Below, piece by piece: positions 54,357 through 61,490 of a stretch of 64,000 nucleotides of DNA (position 1 is the first letter of the stretch; each line of letters starts with the position of its first letter). Made by a program: the position numbers and the translations under genes. Location: NCBI RefSeq assembly GCF_002778275.1, contig NZ_NESG01000001.1:62001-126000 (forward strand), given 5' to 3'. The notes under the pieces are model-generated. The model saw only the letters and a list, made by a program, of their open reading frames with translations, was not told the DNA's origin and ran no database searches. The stretch comes from Limnohabitans sp. G3-2 (GTDB lineage Bacteria > Pseudomonadota > Gammaproteobacteria > Burkholderiales > Burkholderiaceae_C).

Positions 54357-54401
54357 ATACCCAAATAAGGTATGATAAAACCCATTATGGGTATGAATAC
54401 C
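54357..54401. promoter_or_regulatory. Cluster of inverted repeats (probable autoregulatory operator)
   Basis: ATACC/GGTAT at 54357-54373 (7-nt spacer), the palindrome ACCCATTATGGGT at 54380-54392 and GGTATGAATACC at 54390-54401, all sharing the half-site GGGTAT/ATACCC. They overlap a -10-like TATGAT (54371-54376) and the candidate start codons, a layout expected for repression by the winged-helix protein encoded here. Confidence 0.6.
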
Positions 54402-55016
54402 GCTTCAATCACCTCTTCCATCGCCGACGCGCTGTTTTCAAAGGTGCGTCAGCGGGTGCTGGCCGTGCTGTTTGTGGCGCCGGACCGCAGCTTCTACACC
54501 AACGAAGTCATTGGCTTGGCTCAGTCAGGCGCAGGGGCTGTGCAACGCGAGTTGGCCGATCTGGCCGCAGCGGGTTTGCTCACGGTGCGCAAACAGGGCA
54601 ACCAAAAACACTTTCAGGCCAACGCGGCTTCGCCCGTGTTTACCGAGCTGCGCGCTCTGGTGCTCAAAACCATGGGGCTGGCCGATGTGTTGCGCACGGC
54701 GCTCTTGCCGATTGCGCCGCAAATTTCGCTGGCGTTTGTGTTTGGCTCCATGGCCAAGCAGCAAGACACCAACGCCAGTGATGTGGATGTGCTGCTGGTC
54801 AGCGACACGCTGGGCTATGGCGACGTGTTCGCGGCGCTGGAGCCCGCCACCCAAACGCTGGGCCGCGCCATCCACCCGGCTTTGTACAGCGCTGTAAATT
54901 TTCAGACCCGCCAGTTGGGTGACAATGCCTTCGTCAACCGCGTGATGCAACAGCCAAAGATATGGCTGATCGGCCAGGAGGAGTCACCGCAACATGAGCC
55001 CGCCCACCCCACTTGA
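54393..55016 (+). CDS. Winged-helix nucleotidyltransferase (MNT-type, possible antitoxin)
   Basis: A 207-residue fusion. Residues 8-78 form an ArsR-like winged helix (ALFSKVRQRVLAVLFVAPDRSFYTNEVIGLAQSGAGAVQRELADLAAAGLLTVRKQGNQKHFQAN). Residues 110-140 hold the pol-beta nucleotidyltransferase motif FVFGSMAKQQDTNASDVDVLLVSD: Gly118-Ser119 and the metal-binding Asp130/Asp132. The partner gene overlaps its 3' end by 23 nt. MNT proteins of known toxin-antitoxin pairs neutralise HEPN toxins by AMPylation; the same is plausible here. Start ATG at 54393 is chosen (54372 and 54387 are alternatives), and the operator palindromes span it. It lies between two decayed DUF924 pieces, a sign of insertion. 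Confidence 0.85.
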   Translation: MNTASITSSIADALFSKVRQRVLAVLFVAPDRSFYTNEVIGLAQSGAGAVQRELADLAAAGLLTVRKQGNQKHFQANAASPVFTELRALVLKTMGLADVLRTALLPIAPQISLAFVFGSMAKQQDTNASDVDVLLVSDTLGYGDVFAALEPATQTLGRAIHPALYSAVNFQTRQLGDNAFVNRVMQQPKIWLIGQEESPQHEPAHPT

Positions 55017-55413
55017 AAACCTGAGCGGCCCCAGTGGCTCGCTCAAAGCGGAGCCACCCGACGCCGCCGAAATCGCAGGCTTACTGCGAACGGGCAGCAC
55101 CCGCTTGAACGATGCAGCCAACGCCACACTGGCGTTAGAAAGCCGCTTTGATCTGGCCTACAACGCTGCACACGCCTTGTGTTTGGCTGCATTGCGAAAG
55201 AAAGGCTTTCGGCCCAGTAACCGTTACATCGCCTTTCAGGCATTGCCCCACACACTGGGGCTGGGGCCTGAGGTTTGGCGCGTGCTTGACTTGTGTCACA
55301 ACAAGCGCAACTTGGGCGAGTACGAAGGCATGATGGATGTCGATGCACGCTTGGTCACCGATCTGATCGCCGCCGCCCAACGCGTTTTGATCGCCCTTCA
55401 ATCCCCTGACTGA
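54994..55413 (+). CDS. HEPN-like protein, partner of the nucleotidyltransferase
   Basis: A 139-residue helical protein. The HEPN pattern is LNDAANATLALESRFDLAYNAAHALCLAALRKKGFRP, then FQALPHTLGLGPEVWRVLDLCHNKRNLGEYEGMMDVD, close to the SAV_6107-type group. The usual RNase motif R-x4-6-H is not kept: Arg105 is followed four residues later by Tyr110 (KRNLGEYEG). It may therefore be a non-nuclease or use other residues. The strong Shine-Dalgarno AGGAGGAG lies about 10 nt before ATG 54994, which overlaps the upstream gene by 23 nt, indicating coupled translation. Confidence 0.7.
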   Translation: MSPPTPLENLSGPSGSLKAEPPDAAEIAGLLRTGSTRLNDAANATLALESRFDLAYNAAHALCLAALRKKGFRPSNRYIAFQALPHTLGLGPEVWRVLDLCHNKRNLGEYEGMMDVDARLVTDLIAAAQRVLIALQSPD

Positions 55414-55490
55414 ACAGCCATGCCCGTGACAGCGCTGGCGTTCTCGGCAGCGCCGCCTGCAGCTGGTGCATTTCTCACCTACAGCCCCAA

Positions 55491-55674
55491 ACCGTCCTCC
55501 ATTTCTGGTTCACCGAACTTACCCCCAAGCAACACTTCGCCAAAGACGCCGCCTTGGACGAAACCATCCGCACCCGATCGCTTTGGCCGCTACCCCCACC
55601 GCAACGCCATCCTAGACCGCCCCTCCACGCCCGACGAGCTGGCTTTTTTGAGTGAGCCGGGGTCGGGGTTTTAA
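55491..55674 (+). pseudogene. DUF924 pseudogene with internal deletion and frameshift (copy 2)
   Basis: The N-terminal part in one frame reads TVLHFWFTELTPKQHFAKDA then ALDETIRTR, as DUF924 proteins begin. After 55582 a different frame reads RFGRYPHRNAILDRPSTPDE then LAFLSEPGSGF and stops at 55674. The middle (about 100 residues) is gone. The junction lies in a CGCTTTGG stretch that could have mediated the deletion. The upstream 55416-55490 holds no recognised start. Confidence 0.75.
55582..55671. repeat. Direct repeat, right copy (DUF924-derived)
   Basis: Same 90-bp unit as 54230-54319, here followed by the original TAA stop. The gap 55672-55794 after it contains no recognised gene; GGAG at 55785-55788 is the ribosome binding site of the next gene. 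Confidence 0.85.
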
Positions 55675-55794
55675 ATCTCGTGCAGCGGCATTCGGATGCA
55701 ACCATGCTGAGGAGCTTGGTTTTGCCAACGGCTTCAATTTCCATGAGCGCTGAACTTCGCTAAACTGACTTTCCACCGCCCTTTGGAGTCACAT

Positions 55795-56019
55795 ATGCCA
55801 ACCGCCAAACAACTCTGCGATCAAGCATCACAACTACCCCCCGAGGAGCGTATGGCTTTGGTCGATCAGATCCTTGACACCTTGGACGCACGGGACGACT
55901 CCTTGGATGCGCAATGGGCTCAAGAGGCCGAATCACGTCTTTTGGCCTATCGCCGGGGTGAGGTGAAAGCCATCCCCTTGAATGAAGTCATTGCCAAATA
56001 CCAAGTCAAAACGGCATGA
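55795..56019 (+). CDS. Addiction-module antitoxin (putative, RHH-free small type)
   Basis: A 74-residue acidic protein: MPTAKQLCDQASQLPPEERM, then ALVDQILDTLDARDDSLDAQWAQEAESRLLAYRRGEVKAIPLNEVIAKYQ. This is the 'addiction module protein' pattern found just before ParE-type toxins; the RGEVKAIP segment is the usual toxin-contacting end. ATG at 55795 has GGAG 6 nt upstream. It overlaps the toxin gene by 4 nt. Confidence 0.82.
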   Translation: MPTAKQLCDQASQLPPEERMALVDQILDTLDARDDSLDAQWAQEAESRLLAYRRGEVKAIPLNEVIAKYQVKTA

Positions 56020-56309
56020 ACGTGCGCCTCTTGCCCGCAGCTCAATCCGAGCTGGACGAGGCGATCCATTGGTACGCGCAACAAGCGCCGGGCTTGGGCG
56101 ATTCGTTTTTGGTGGAGTTTCTGCGCACCGTTCAACTCATTGAACGCCATCCCCATGGCTGGCATCCGCTTTCAAACAACACCCGCCGCTGCCGCCTCCG
56201 CAGATTTCCATACGGCGTGATTTACAGCCAAGATAAGCAAGGCATTCTGATCGTGGCCGTCGCCCATTTACACCGTCGACCTGCGTATTGGCAAAGCCGT
56301 GTGAATTGA
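56016..56309 (+). CDS. RelE/ParE family toxin
   Basis: A 97-residue toxin-fold protein: VRLLPAAQSELDEAIHWYAQQAPGLGDSFLVEFLRTVQLIERHPHGWHP, then NTRRCRLRRFPYGVIYSQDKQGILIVAVAHLHRRPAYWQSRV. The conserved RRFPYGVIY and AVAHLHRRPAYW blocks mark the ParE branch, which targets gyrase rather than mRNA. ATG at 56016 overlaps the antitoxin stop, typical of antitoxin-first operons with coupled translation. Confidence 0.9.
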   Translation: MNVRLLPAAQSELDEAIHWYAQQAPGLGDSFLVEFLRTVQLIERHPHGWHPLSNNTRRCRLRRFPYGVIYSQDKQGILIVAVAHLHRRPAYWQSRVN

Positions 56310-56326
56310 TCTTGATGAAGTTATCC

Positions 56327-56944
56327 ATGCACATCACCACCCTCGAAGCCCTGCGCCAGCTCTACGGCCCCGCCAGTGAGCGTTCGCTGAAAAAAGAAAT
56401 GCCGTCGCTGGACCCGCATGCGATCGGCTTCATTGCGCTGTCGCCCTTTATGGTGCTCGCCAGCAGCGATGCGGCTGGGCGCATGGACGCCTCACCGCGT
56501 GGAGGCGATGCGGGTTTCGTCAAGGTGCTGGACACGCAGACGCTCTTGCTGCCCGACTCTCCCGGCAACAACCGGCTGGACACGCTGGAGAACATTGTCA
56601 GCACCGGGCGCTTGGGTTTGCTCTTCATGGTGCCGGGCTTTGACGAGACTTTGCGCATCAACGGCCAAGCGGTGTTGAGCACCGACCCGGCCGACTTGGC
56701 CCTCTGTGTGGACGCTCGTCGCACGCCCAAACTGGTGATCCGCCTGAAGGTGGAATCGGTCTATCTGCATTGCGCCAAAGCCTTCATGCGCTCGCAGCTG
56801 TGGGATGCATCACGGCACCCTGAGCGCAGCGCGCTGCCCAGCATGGGAGAGATGCTGCGCGACCAGATTCAGGCCTTCAAGGGTGAAACGATTGAGATAG
56901 AGTCTCAGGCCGAAATGCTGCAACGCTACCAGCAGTCGCTGTGA
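56327..56944 (+). CDS. PPOX-type FMN flavoprotein (MSMEG_1061-like)
   Basis: Pyridoxamine 5'-phosphate oxidase-fold protein of about 205 residues: HAIGFIALSPFMVLASSDAAGRMDASPRGGDAGFVKVLDTQTLLLPDSPGNNRLDTLENIVSTGRLGLLFMVPGFDETLRINGQAVL. FMN or F420-type cofactor binding and reduction of an unknown substrate are likely. Start ATG at 56327 (MHITTLEAL) is preferred, with GAAG upstream; 56315 is the alternative. Its TGA overlaps a GTG of the next frame. Confidence 0.82.
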   Translation: MHITTLEALRQLYGPASERSLKKEMPSLDPHAIGFIALSPFMVLASSDAAGRMDASPRGGDAGFVKVLDTQTLLLPDSPGNNRLDTLENIVSTGRLGLLFMVPGFDETLRINGQAVLSTDPADLALCVDARRTPKLVIRLKVESVYLHCAKAFMRSQLWDASRHPERSALPSMGEMLRDQIQAFKGETIEIESQAEMLQRYQQSL

Positions 56945-56970
56945 AATCTACCCCCCCAATAAGGTCAACC

Positions 56971-57450
56971 ATGCCATTGCCTACTGCCACCCCTTCCGAT
57001 GACCGCGAGCTGGTGCTCACGCGCCTGATCGATGTGCCGCGCCACAAGTTGTTTCGTTGCTGGACGGAGCCTGAGCTGATCGTGCAATGGTTCACACCGC
57101 CGCCCTGGAAGACGGTGCGGGCGCAGTTGGATGTTCGCCCGGGCGGATCCAGCTGCATCACCATGCAAGGGCCAGACGGCACCGAGGTGCCCAACCGGGG
57201 CCTGTATTTGGACGTGGTGCCCGACGAGCGGCTGGTGTTCACCGACGCCTACACCTCGGCGTGGCAGCCCTCGGCCAAACCGTTTTTCACCTGCGTGCTG
57301 ACCTTTGAAGACGAGGACGGAAAAACACGCTACACCGCCCGTGCCAAGCATTGGACGGCCGAAGACTGCGCGGCCCACGACAACATGGGCTTTCACGAAG
57401 GCTGGGGCGTTGCCACCGATCAACTGGCGGCTCTGGCGGCCACGCTCTGA
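56971..57450 (+). CDS. SRPBCC / AHSA1-type lipid-binding-fold protein
   Basis: A 159-residue START-like domain protein: LVLTRLIDVPRHKLFRCWTEPELIVQWFTPPPWKTVRAQLDVRPGGSSCITMQGPDGTEVPNRGLYLDVVPDERLVFTDAYTSAWQPSAKPFFTCVLTFEDEDGKTRYTARAKHW. The Activator-of-Hsp90 C-terminal-like fold binds hydrophobic ligands; no function is assigned. ATG at 56971 is preferred, with AAGG seven bases upstream; GTG at 56941 overlapping the previous stop is an alternative. Confidence 0.83.
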   Translation: MPLPTATPSDDRELVLTRLIDVPRHKLFRCWTEPELIVQWFTPPPWKTVRAQLDVRPGGSSCITMQGPDGTEVPNRGLYLDVVPDERLVFTDAYTSAWQPSAKPFFTCVLTFEDEDGKTRYTARAKHWTAEDCAAHDNMGFHEGWGVATDQLAALAATL

Positions 57451-57459
57451 CAGCGCGGT

Positions 57460-58188
57460 TTATTTTTTCTGAACCGGGTTGGCCAGCAGCAAGTTGGCCG
57501 GGTAGGCCCGCATGAACTCGCGGGCTTTGTCGAGCGGGGCGGTCAGCCAGGCGGACCAAGCGCCTTCGTTCAAGATGGCGGGCATGCGTTTTTCGTTGCC
57601 GTCTGGGCCATAGCGGTTCATCAGCGCGTGGCTGTTGGCGTTGACCGTCAGCAAGGTGAAGCTGGTGATTTCTTCATCGCCCTGCGTCCAGCGCTCCCAC
57701 AAACCGGCCACGCCCATGGGTTTGCCGTCCACGCGGGCGATGCGGGTGGGCACGGGTTTGCGGCTGCGCCAATCGTCTTCCAGAAAAGCCTGCATGGGGA
57801 TGATGCAGCGCTGGCCTTTGAGCCAGGTCTCCCGCGTCGCCGTGGCCGTGCTCATGGTTTCGTAGCGGGTCACGGCCAACTTGGTCGAGCGCAGTTTGGC
57901 ATCGGACGCCGACTTGACCCAGGTGGGCACCAGCCCGAACTGGCCTTGGGCCAGCTCCAGCACCAGGGGGCTGGCGGGGGCCGCAGGAGTTGCCGCCTCG
58001 ACATCGGGTGCAACGTGGGGTTCAGCAGATGGCTCTGCGCGGGATTGCTCAGGCACAAAGGCTTTGCGGATGAAAAATCCCGGCTGGCGCGGCCAGACTT
58101 CTTTGCCCAGCAGGGCTTCGGGCGGGGCGACGCCAAAGGCCTCGGCATACAGGTCGGCGCTTTTGAGGCATTCGTATTGGGTACTCAT
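57460..58188 (-). CDS. SRAP-family protein (YedK/HMCES-like) lacking catalytic Cys2
   Basis: SRAP proteins cross-link abasic sites in single-stranded DNA through the Cys exposed after Met1 removal. This 242-residue member keeps the fold: FGLVPTWVKSASDAKLRSTKLAVTRYETM, CIIPMQAFLEDDWRSRKPVPTRIARVDGKPMGVAGLWERW, FTLLTVNANSHALMNRYGPDGNEKRMPAIL. It begins MSTQYECLKSADLY, so residue 2 is Ser. The Asn of the usual YNARSE block is also absent. Only the Glu in FLEDDW is clearly kept. No in-frame start adding a Cys is seen. It may be non-catalytic or use another chemistry. Confidence 0.8.
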   Translation of the reverse strand: MSTQYECLKSADLYAEAFGVAPPEALLGKEVWPRQPGFFIRKAFVPEQSRAEPSAEPHVAPDVEAATPAAPASPLVLELAQGQFGLVPTWVKSASDAKLRSTKLAVTRYETMSTATATRETWLKGQRCIIPMQAFLEDDWRSRKPVPTRIARVDGKPMGVAGLWERWTQGDEEITSFTLLTVNANSHALMNRYGPDGNEKRMPAILNEGAWSAWLTAPLDKAREFMRAYPANLLLANPVQKK

Positions 58189-58248
58189 GCGGTTGATGCT
58201 AACCGACCTGCTACGCTCACGCCCTTGCCTTGCCCCAGATGATTGCCC

Positions 58249-58782
58249 ATGCTGATCCGCTTCAACAAACCCTATGGCGTGCTCAGCCAGTTCACTCCCG
58301 AGGGGCGCTGGACCGGGCTGATCGACCACATCGACCTGCCCGGCGTGTATGTGGCTGGGCGCCTGGACGCCGACAGCGAAGGTTTGCTGCTGCTGACCGA
58401 CGACGGCCAATTGCAAGCCCACATTGCCGACCCCCGCTTCAAGATGGAAAAGACCTATCTGGTGCAGGTCGAAGGCGTGGTGGACCACAAAGCCCTGAGC
58501 ACTTTGTGCCGGGGCGTGACGCTGAACGACGGCCCCACCCTGCCCGCCCGGGCGCTGGCCGTCGAGCCGCCGGCCGACCTGTGGCCGCGCAACCCGCCGA
58601 TCCGCGAGCGCAAGAACATCCCAACATCGTGGCTGGAGCTGTCCATTCGCGAGGGGCGTAACCGCCAAGTGCGGCGCATGACCGCCGCGGTGGGTCTGCC
58701 CACGCTGCGCTTGATCCGCACCGCGATAGGGCCGTATCACCTGCGCGACCTGCCCACAGGCACATGGCAGCAAGTGCCCTAG
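58249..58782 (+). CDS. rluE: 23S rRNA pseudouridine synthase E
   Basis: Makes pseudouridine in 23S rRNA (position 2457 in E. coli). The 177 residues have the RsuA/RluB-type catalytic motif [18 protein letters not shown] (Asp42 region), [12 protein letters not shown], and the C-terminal [30 protein letters not shown]. It lacks an S4 domain, as RluE does. ATG at 58249 ([15 protein letters not shown]). It diverges from the SRAP-like gene. Confidence 0.92.
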   Translation: MLIRFNKPYGVLSQFTPEGRWTGLIDHIDLPGVYVAGRLDADSEGLLLLTDDGQLQAHIADPRFKMEKTYLVQVEGVVDHKALSTLCRGVTLNDGPTLPARALAVEPPADLWPRNPPIRERKNIPTSWLELSIREGRNRQVRRMTAAVGLPTLRLIRTAIGPYHLRDLPTGTWQQVP

Positions 58783-58827
58783 GTTTCAGACACAATCACG
58801 CATCCGTTTCACATCACCAGGAAAACC

Positions 58828-59466
58828 ATGTCCGATTTGCTCAAGAAAATGCAATGGCGCTACGCCACCAAAAAAATGGACCCGTCCAAGGTCGTGCCCC
58901 AGGACAAAGTGGACCGCATCGTCGAAGCCGCCCGCCTGGCCCCCACCTCGAGCGGCCTGCAGCCGTTTGAAGTGTTGGTGGTCACAAACCCCGAGTTGCG
59001 TGCCCAGATCCAAGCCAAAGCCCACAACCAGGCCCAAGTGACCGAAGGCTCACACCTCTTGGTGTTTGCCGCCTGGGACAACTACACCGCCGAGCGCATC
59101 AACACCTATTTCGACTTCACCAACGCCGAGCGCGGTGGCACCAACGAAGGCTGGGAAAACTATCGCAAGATGCTCTTGGCCAACTACCCTGTGCGCAGCG
59201 CCGAAGTGAACTTTGAGCACGCCGCCCGCCAGGCCTACATCGCCCTGGGCGCTGCATTGATCTCGGCGGCTTTTGAAGAAGTCGACGCCACCCCCATGGA
59301 AGGCTTTGTGCCTGCGGCCGTGGACGAGATCCTGGGCTTGGCCGCACGCGGTCTGCGCAGCGTGGTCATCGTGCCCCTGGGCTACCGCGCCGCCGAAGGC
59401 GACTGGTTGGCGAACCTGAAAAAAGTGCGCCGCCCGACCGCCCTGTTCGTGACCGAAGTGAAATAA
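58828..59466 (+). CDS. Nitroreductase family NAD(P)H-dependent oxidoreductase
   Basis: A 212-residue FMN enzyme of the NfsB/oxygen-insensitive type: the FMN-phosphate Arg and MQWRYATKKMDPSKVVPQDKVDRIVEAARLAPTSSGLQPFEVLVV, then HLLVFAAWDNYTAERINTYFDF and AAFEEVDATPMEGFVPAAVDEILGL, RGLRSVVIVPLGYRAAEGDWLANLKKVRRP. It reduces nitroaromatics, quinones or flavins; the physiological substrate is unknown. ATG at 58828, with AGGAAA upstream. Confidence 0.92.
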   Translation: MSDLLKKMQWRYATKKMDPSKVVPQDKVDRIVEAARLAPTSSGLQPFEVLVVTNPELRAQIQAKAHNQAQVTEGSHLLVFAAWDNYTAERINTYFDFTNAERGGTNEGWENYRKMLLANYPVRSAEVNFEHAARQAYIALGAALISAAFEEVDATPMEGFVPAAVDEILGLAARGLRSVVIVPLGYRAAEGDWLANLKKVRRPTALFVTEVK

Positions 59467-59510
59467 GGTCGCAGCACACCTTCCGCTCTTGCAGCGGTAG
59501 GTGCCGCCCC

Positions 59511-59543
59511 CACAAAGCCGCAGAATCTGCGGCTTTGTGCTTT
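59511..59543 (+). terminator. Rho-independent terminator after the nitroreductase gene
   Basis: CACAAAGCCGCAG (59511-59523) / AAT / CTGCGGCTTTGTG (59527-59539), a perfect 13-bp stem with a short T run (CTTT) after it. Confidence 0.75.
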
Positions 59544-59589
59544 AACATCAAGGGCTTCCCAAACCGGGATGTCTATCCAAGGAACCGAC

Positions 59590-59730
59590 ATGGCCAAAGG
59601 CGAACAACGCAGCAACAAAATGGCCAAGAAGCCCAAAAAAGACACGTCGCCCCCCAAGACGTTCACCTCCGACCGCCCCATGGCCCCGTCCACCTTTGTG
59701 GCGCCTCGCGGCAAAGTCAAAGATAAGTGA
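59590..59730 (+). CDS. Small conserved-looking Lys/Pro-rich protein, 46 residues
   Basis: Product MAKGEQRSNKMAKKPKKDTS, then PPKTFTSDRPMAPSTFVAPRGKVKDK. It is strongly basic, with no membrane segment or domain, and probably unstructured. AAGGAA at 59579-59584 precedes the ATG by 5-6 nt and the reading frame is clean. It lies between a terminator and the rluA gene. I recall small basic proteins with the MAKGEQR...KKPKKD pattern from other Burkholderiales, so it is probably a real conserved gene; the function is unknown. Confidence 0.65.
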   Translation: MAKGEQRSNKMAKKPKKDTSPPKTFTSDRPMAPSTFVAPRGKVKDK

Positions 59731-59779
59731 TTTTCTCCGCCGAGTGGCCTTTTGACTGGGCCCACTCGGCCCGCCCTGC

Positions 59780-60466
59780 ATGACCCCGATCCACGAAGAC
59801 GAGCACCTGCTGGTGCTGGAAAAACCCAGCGGCTTGTTGTCGGTGCCCGGTCGTGGCCCGGACAAGCAAGATTGCCTGTCCAAACGGGTGCAAGACATCT
59901 ACCCCGAAGCCCTGATCGTGCACCGCTTGGACCAGGACACCTCGGGCCTGCTGCTCATGGCCCGGGGCATCGAAGCCCAGCGCCGCCTGAGCAAGCTGTT
60001 TGAAACCCGCCAGGTCAAAAAACGCTATGTAGCGGTGGTCACGGGACAGCCCGAACAAACCCAAGCGGCCGAGCCGCCAGACGAAGACGGTTGGCGCACC
60101 ATCGATGGCCCCATCCTGCTCGACTGGGAGCGCCGCCCGCTGCACATCATCCATCCCGACGGCAAAGCCAGCCGCAGCCGCTGGCGTGCCCTGCAAACCA
60201 GCGACAGCGCCAGCCTGATCGAGCTCGAACCCGTCACGGGCCGCACACACCAGCTGCGCGTGCACCTGCAAAGCATTGGCCACCCCATGCTGGGCGACTC
60301 GCTGTACGCACCACCGGACATCCGGGCGCAGAGTCCCCGCTTGCTCTTGCATGCGCAAGAGCTGGCCTTTGTCCACCCGTTCAGCGCACAAGCTTTGGCG
60401 TTCAAGGCCCCGGTCGCGTGGTCGGCCCTGCCGCCGTACTGCGCCGCTCTTCACCCCCAGCCCTGA
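59780..60466 (+). CDS. rluA: RluA-family pseudouridine synthase
   Basis: Modifies uridines in 23S rRNA (746) and tRNA (32) in E. coli RluA. The 228 residues have the catalytic HRLDQDTSGLLLMARG (Asp in HRLDQDTSG), SKLFETRQVKKRYVAVV, and VTGRTHQLRVHLQSIGHPMLGDSLY. It lacks an S4 domain, consistent with RluA rather than RluC/D. ATG at 59780. Confidence 0.9.
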   Translation: MTPIHEDEHLLVLEKPSGLLSVPGRGPDKQDCLSKRVQDIYPEALIVHRLDQDTSGLLLMARGIEAQRRLSKLFETRQVKKRYVAVVTGQPEQTQAAEPPDEDGWRTIDGPILLDWERRPLHIIHPDGKASRSRWRALQTSDSASLIELEPVTGRTHQLRVHLQSIGHPMLGDSLYAPPDIRAQSPRLLLHAQELAFVHPFSAQALAFKAPVAWSALPPYCAALHPQP

Positions 60467-60470
60467 GCGA

Positions 60471-61367
60471 TCAGGCCTTGGCTGCACCCTTGGTGCGGCC
60501 CGCCACCACACCGCACAGCACCACCAGGCCCATGCCCATGAAGGCCAGCGCGTCCGGGATGTGGTCAAACAGCCACCAGCCCATGAGCGTGGAAAAGCCC
60601 ACCCCGGTGTACAGGAATGGCGAGACCACCGAGGCCGGGGCTTTGGAAAAAGCCACGATCAGCAGGTATTGGCCCAGCGTGGCGGCCAGGCCCACCATGA
60701 GCAGCAGCACCCATTCCTGCAGGCTTTGCGGCGTGACCCAGGCGTTGAGCACCAGCAGCGTGCTCACCGCCCAGCCCACCCACCCTGTGTAGAGTTGCAT
60801 GACGGCCGGGTCTTCGGTGCGCGTCATGTGGCTGGTCACGGCCTGAAACACGGCGTAAGTCACCACCACCGTGAGCGCCATCCAGCCGACCGCGCTGTCG
60901 ACCTGCCCACCCGGGCGGATGACCAGCAGGGCCCCGAGCAGCCCACCCACCACCATCAGCCAGCGCAGGGGGGAGACCTGCTCTTTCATGACAAAGCGGG
61001 CCAGTGCCGTGAGCACCAAGGGTGTGAGCATGACGGTGGCGGTGAACTCGGCCACCGGCATGCGCTGCAGACAGTAAAAAGCCAACAAGCTGCACGACAC
61101 CATGAGCAAGCCGCGCAGCAGCTGCCAACGCAGACTGTGCGTGCGCCACATGGCCCGCCCCCGCACCGGGGCCAGCACCAGCGCAGTGCCCACAGCCTGC
61201 ACCGCGTAGCGAAACCACAGCACCATCAAGGGCGTGACGCTGAGCATGACCCATTTGCTGGTGGCGTCACTGAAGCTCAGGCTGGCCATGGCCAACACGG
61301 CAAAGAGGATGCCGGGCTGCAGCCAAGTGTGGCTGGGTGGATGGGTCGGGTGGGTCAATGGATTCAC
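60471..61367 (-). CDS. DMT superfamily (EamA) transporter
   Basis: A 298-residue protein with ten hydrophobic helices in two EamA repeats (GILFAVLAMASLSFSDATSKWVMLSVTPLMVLWFRYAVQAVGTALVL and VVTYAVFQAVTSHMTRTEDPAVMQLYTGWVGWAVSTLLVLN). It likely exports a small metabolite or amino acid; the substrate is unknown. The start is GTG at 61367. It is convergent with rluA (4 nt apart) and divergent from the 2Fe-2S gene. Confidence 0.9.
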   Translation of the reverse strand: MNPLTHPTHPPSHTWLQPGILFAVLAMASLSFSDATSKWVMLSVTPLMVLWFRYAVQAVGTALVLAPVRGRAMWRTHSLRWQLLRGLLMVSCSLLAFYCLQRMPVAEFTATVMLTPLVLTALARFVMKEQVSPLRWLMVVGGLLGALLVIRPGGQVDSAVGWMALTVVVTYAVFQAVTSHMTRTEDPAVMQLYTGWVGWAVSTLLVLNAWVTPQSLQEWVLLLMVGLAATLGQYLLIVAFSKAPASVVSPFLYTGVGFSTLMGWWLFDHIPDALAFMGMGLVVLCGVVAGRTKGAAKA

Positions 61368-61490
61368 GGTCCGCGAACTGTTTGGTCAGCGGCCATCTTG
61401 GCACACCCTGGCGCCAGAGGCTGTCACGCAAGGCAAACCCGTTGCGACAGGCCCACGCCAGCGTGGCCAGAAGCACTACACTCGCCCTCC

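Noticed and set aside
59501..59543. Second copy of the REP-like element
   Set aside because: The CCCACAAAG text resembles a REP arm, but the rest is an ordinary 13-bp terminator stem with no matching loop or arms.
60276..61490. Long plus-strand frame leading into the 2Fe-2S gene
   Set aside because: It overlaps rluA and lies antisense to the DMT transporter; only the last 96 codons match a ferredoxin fold.
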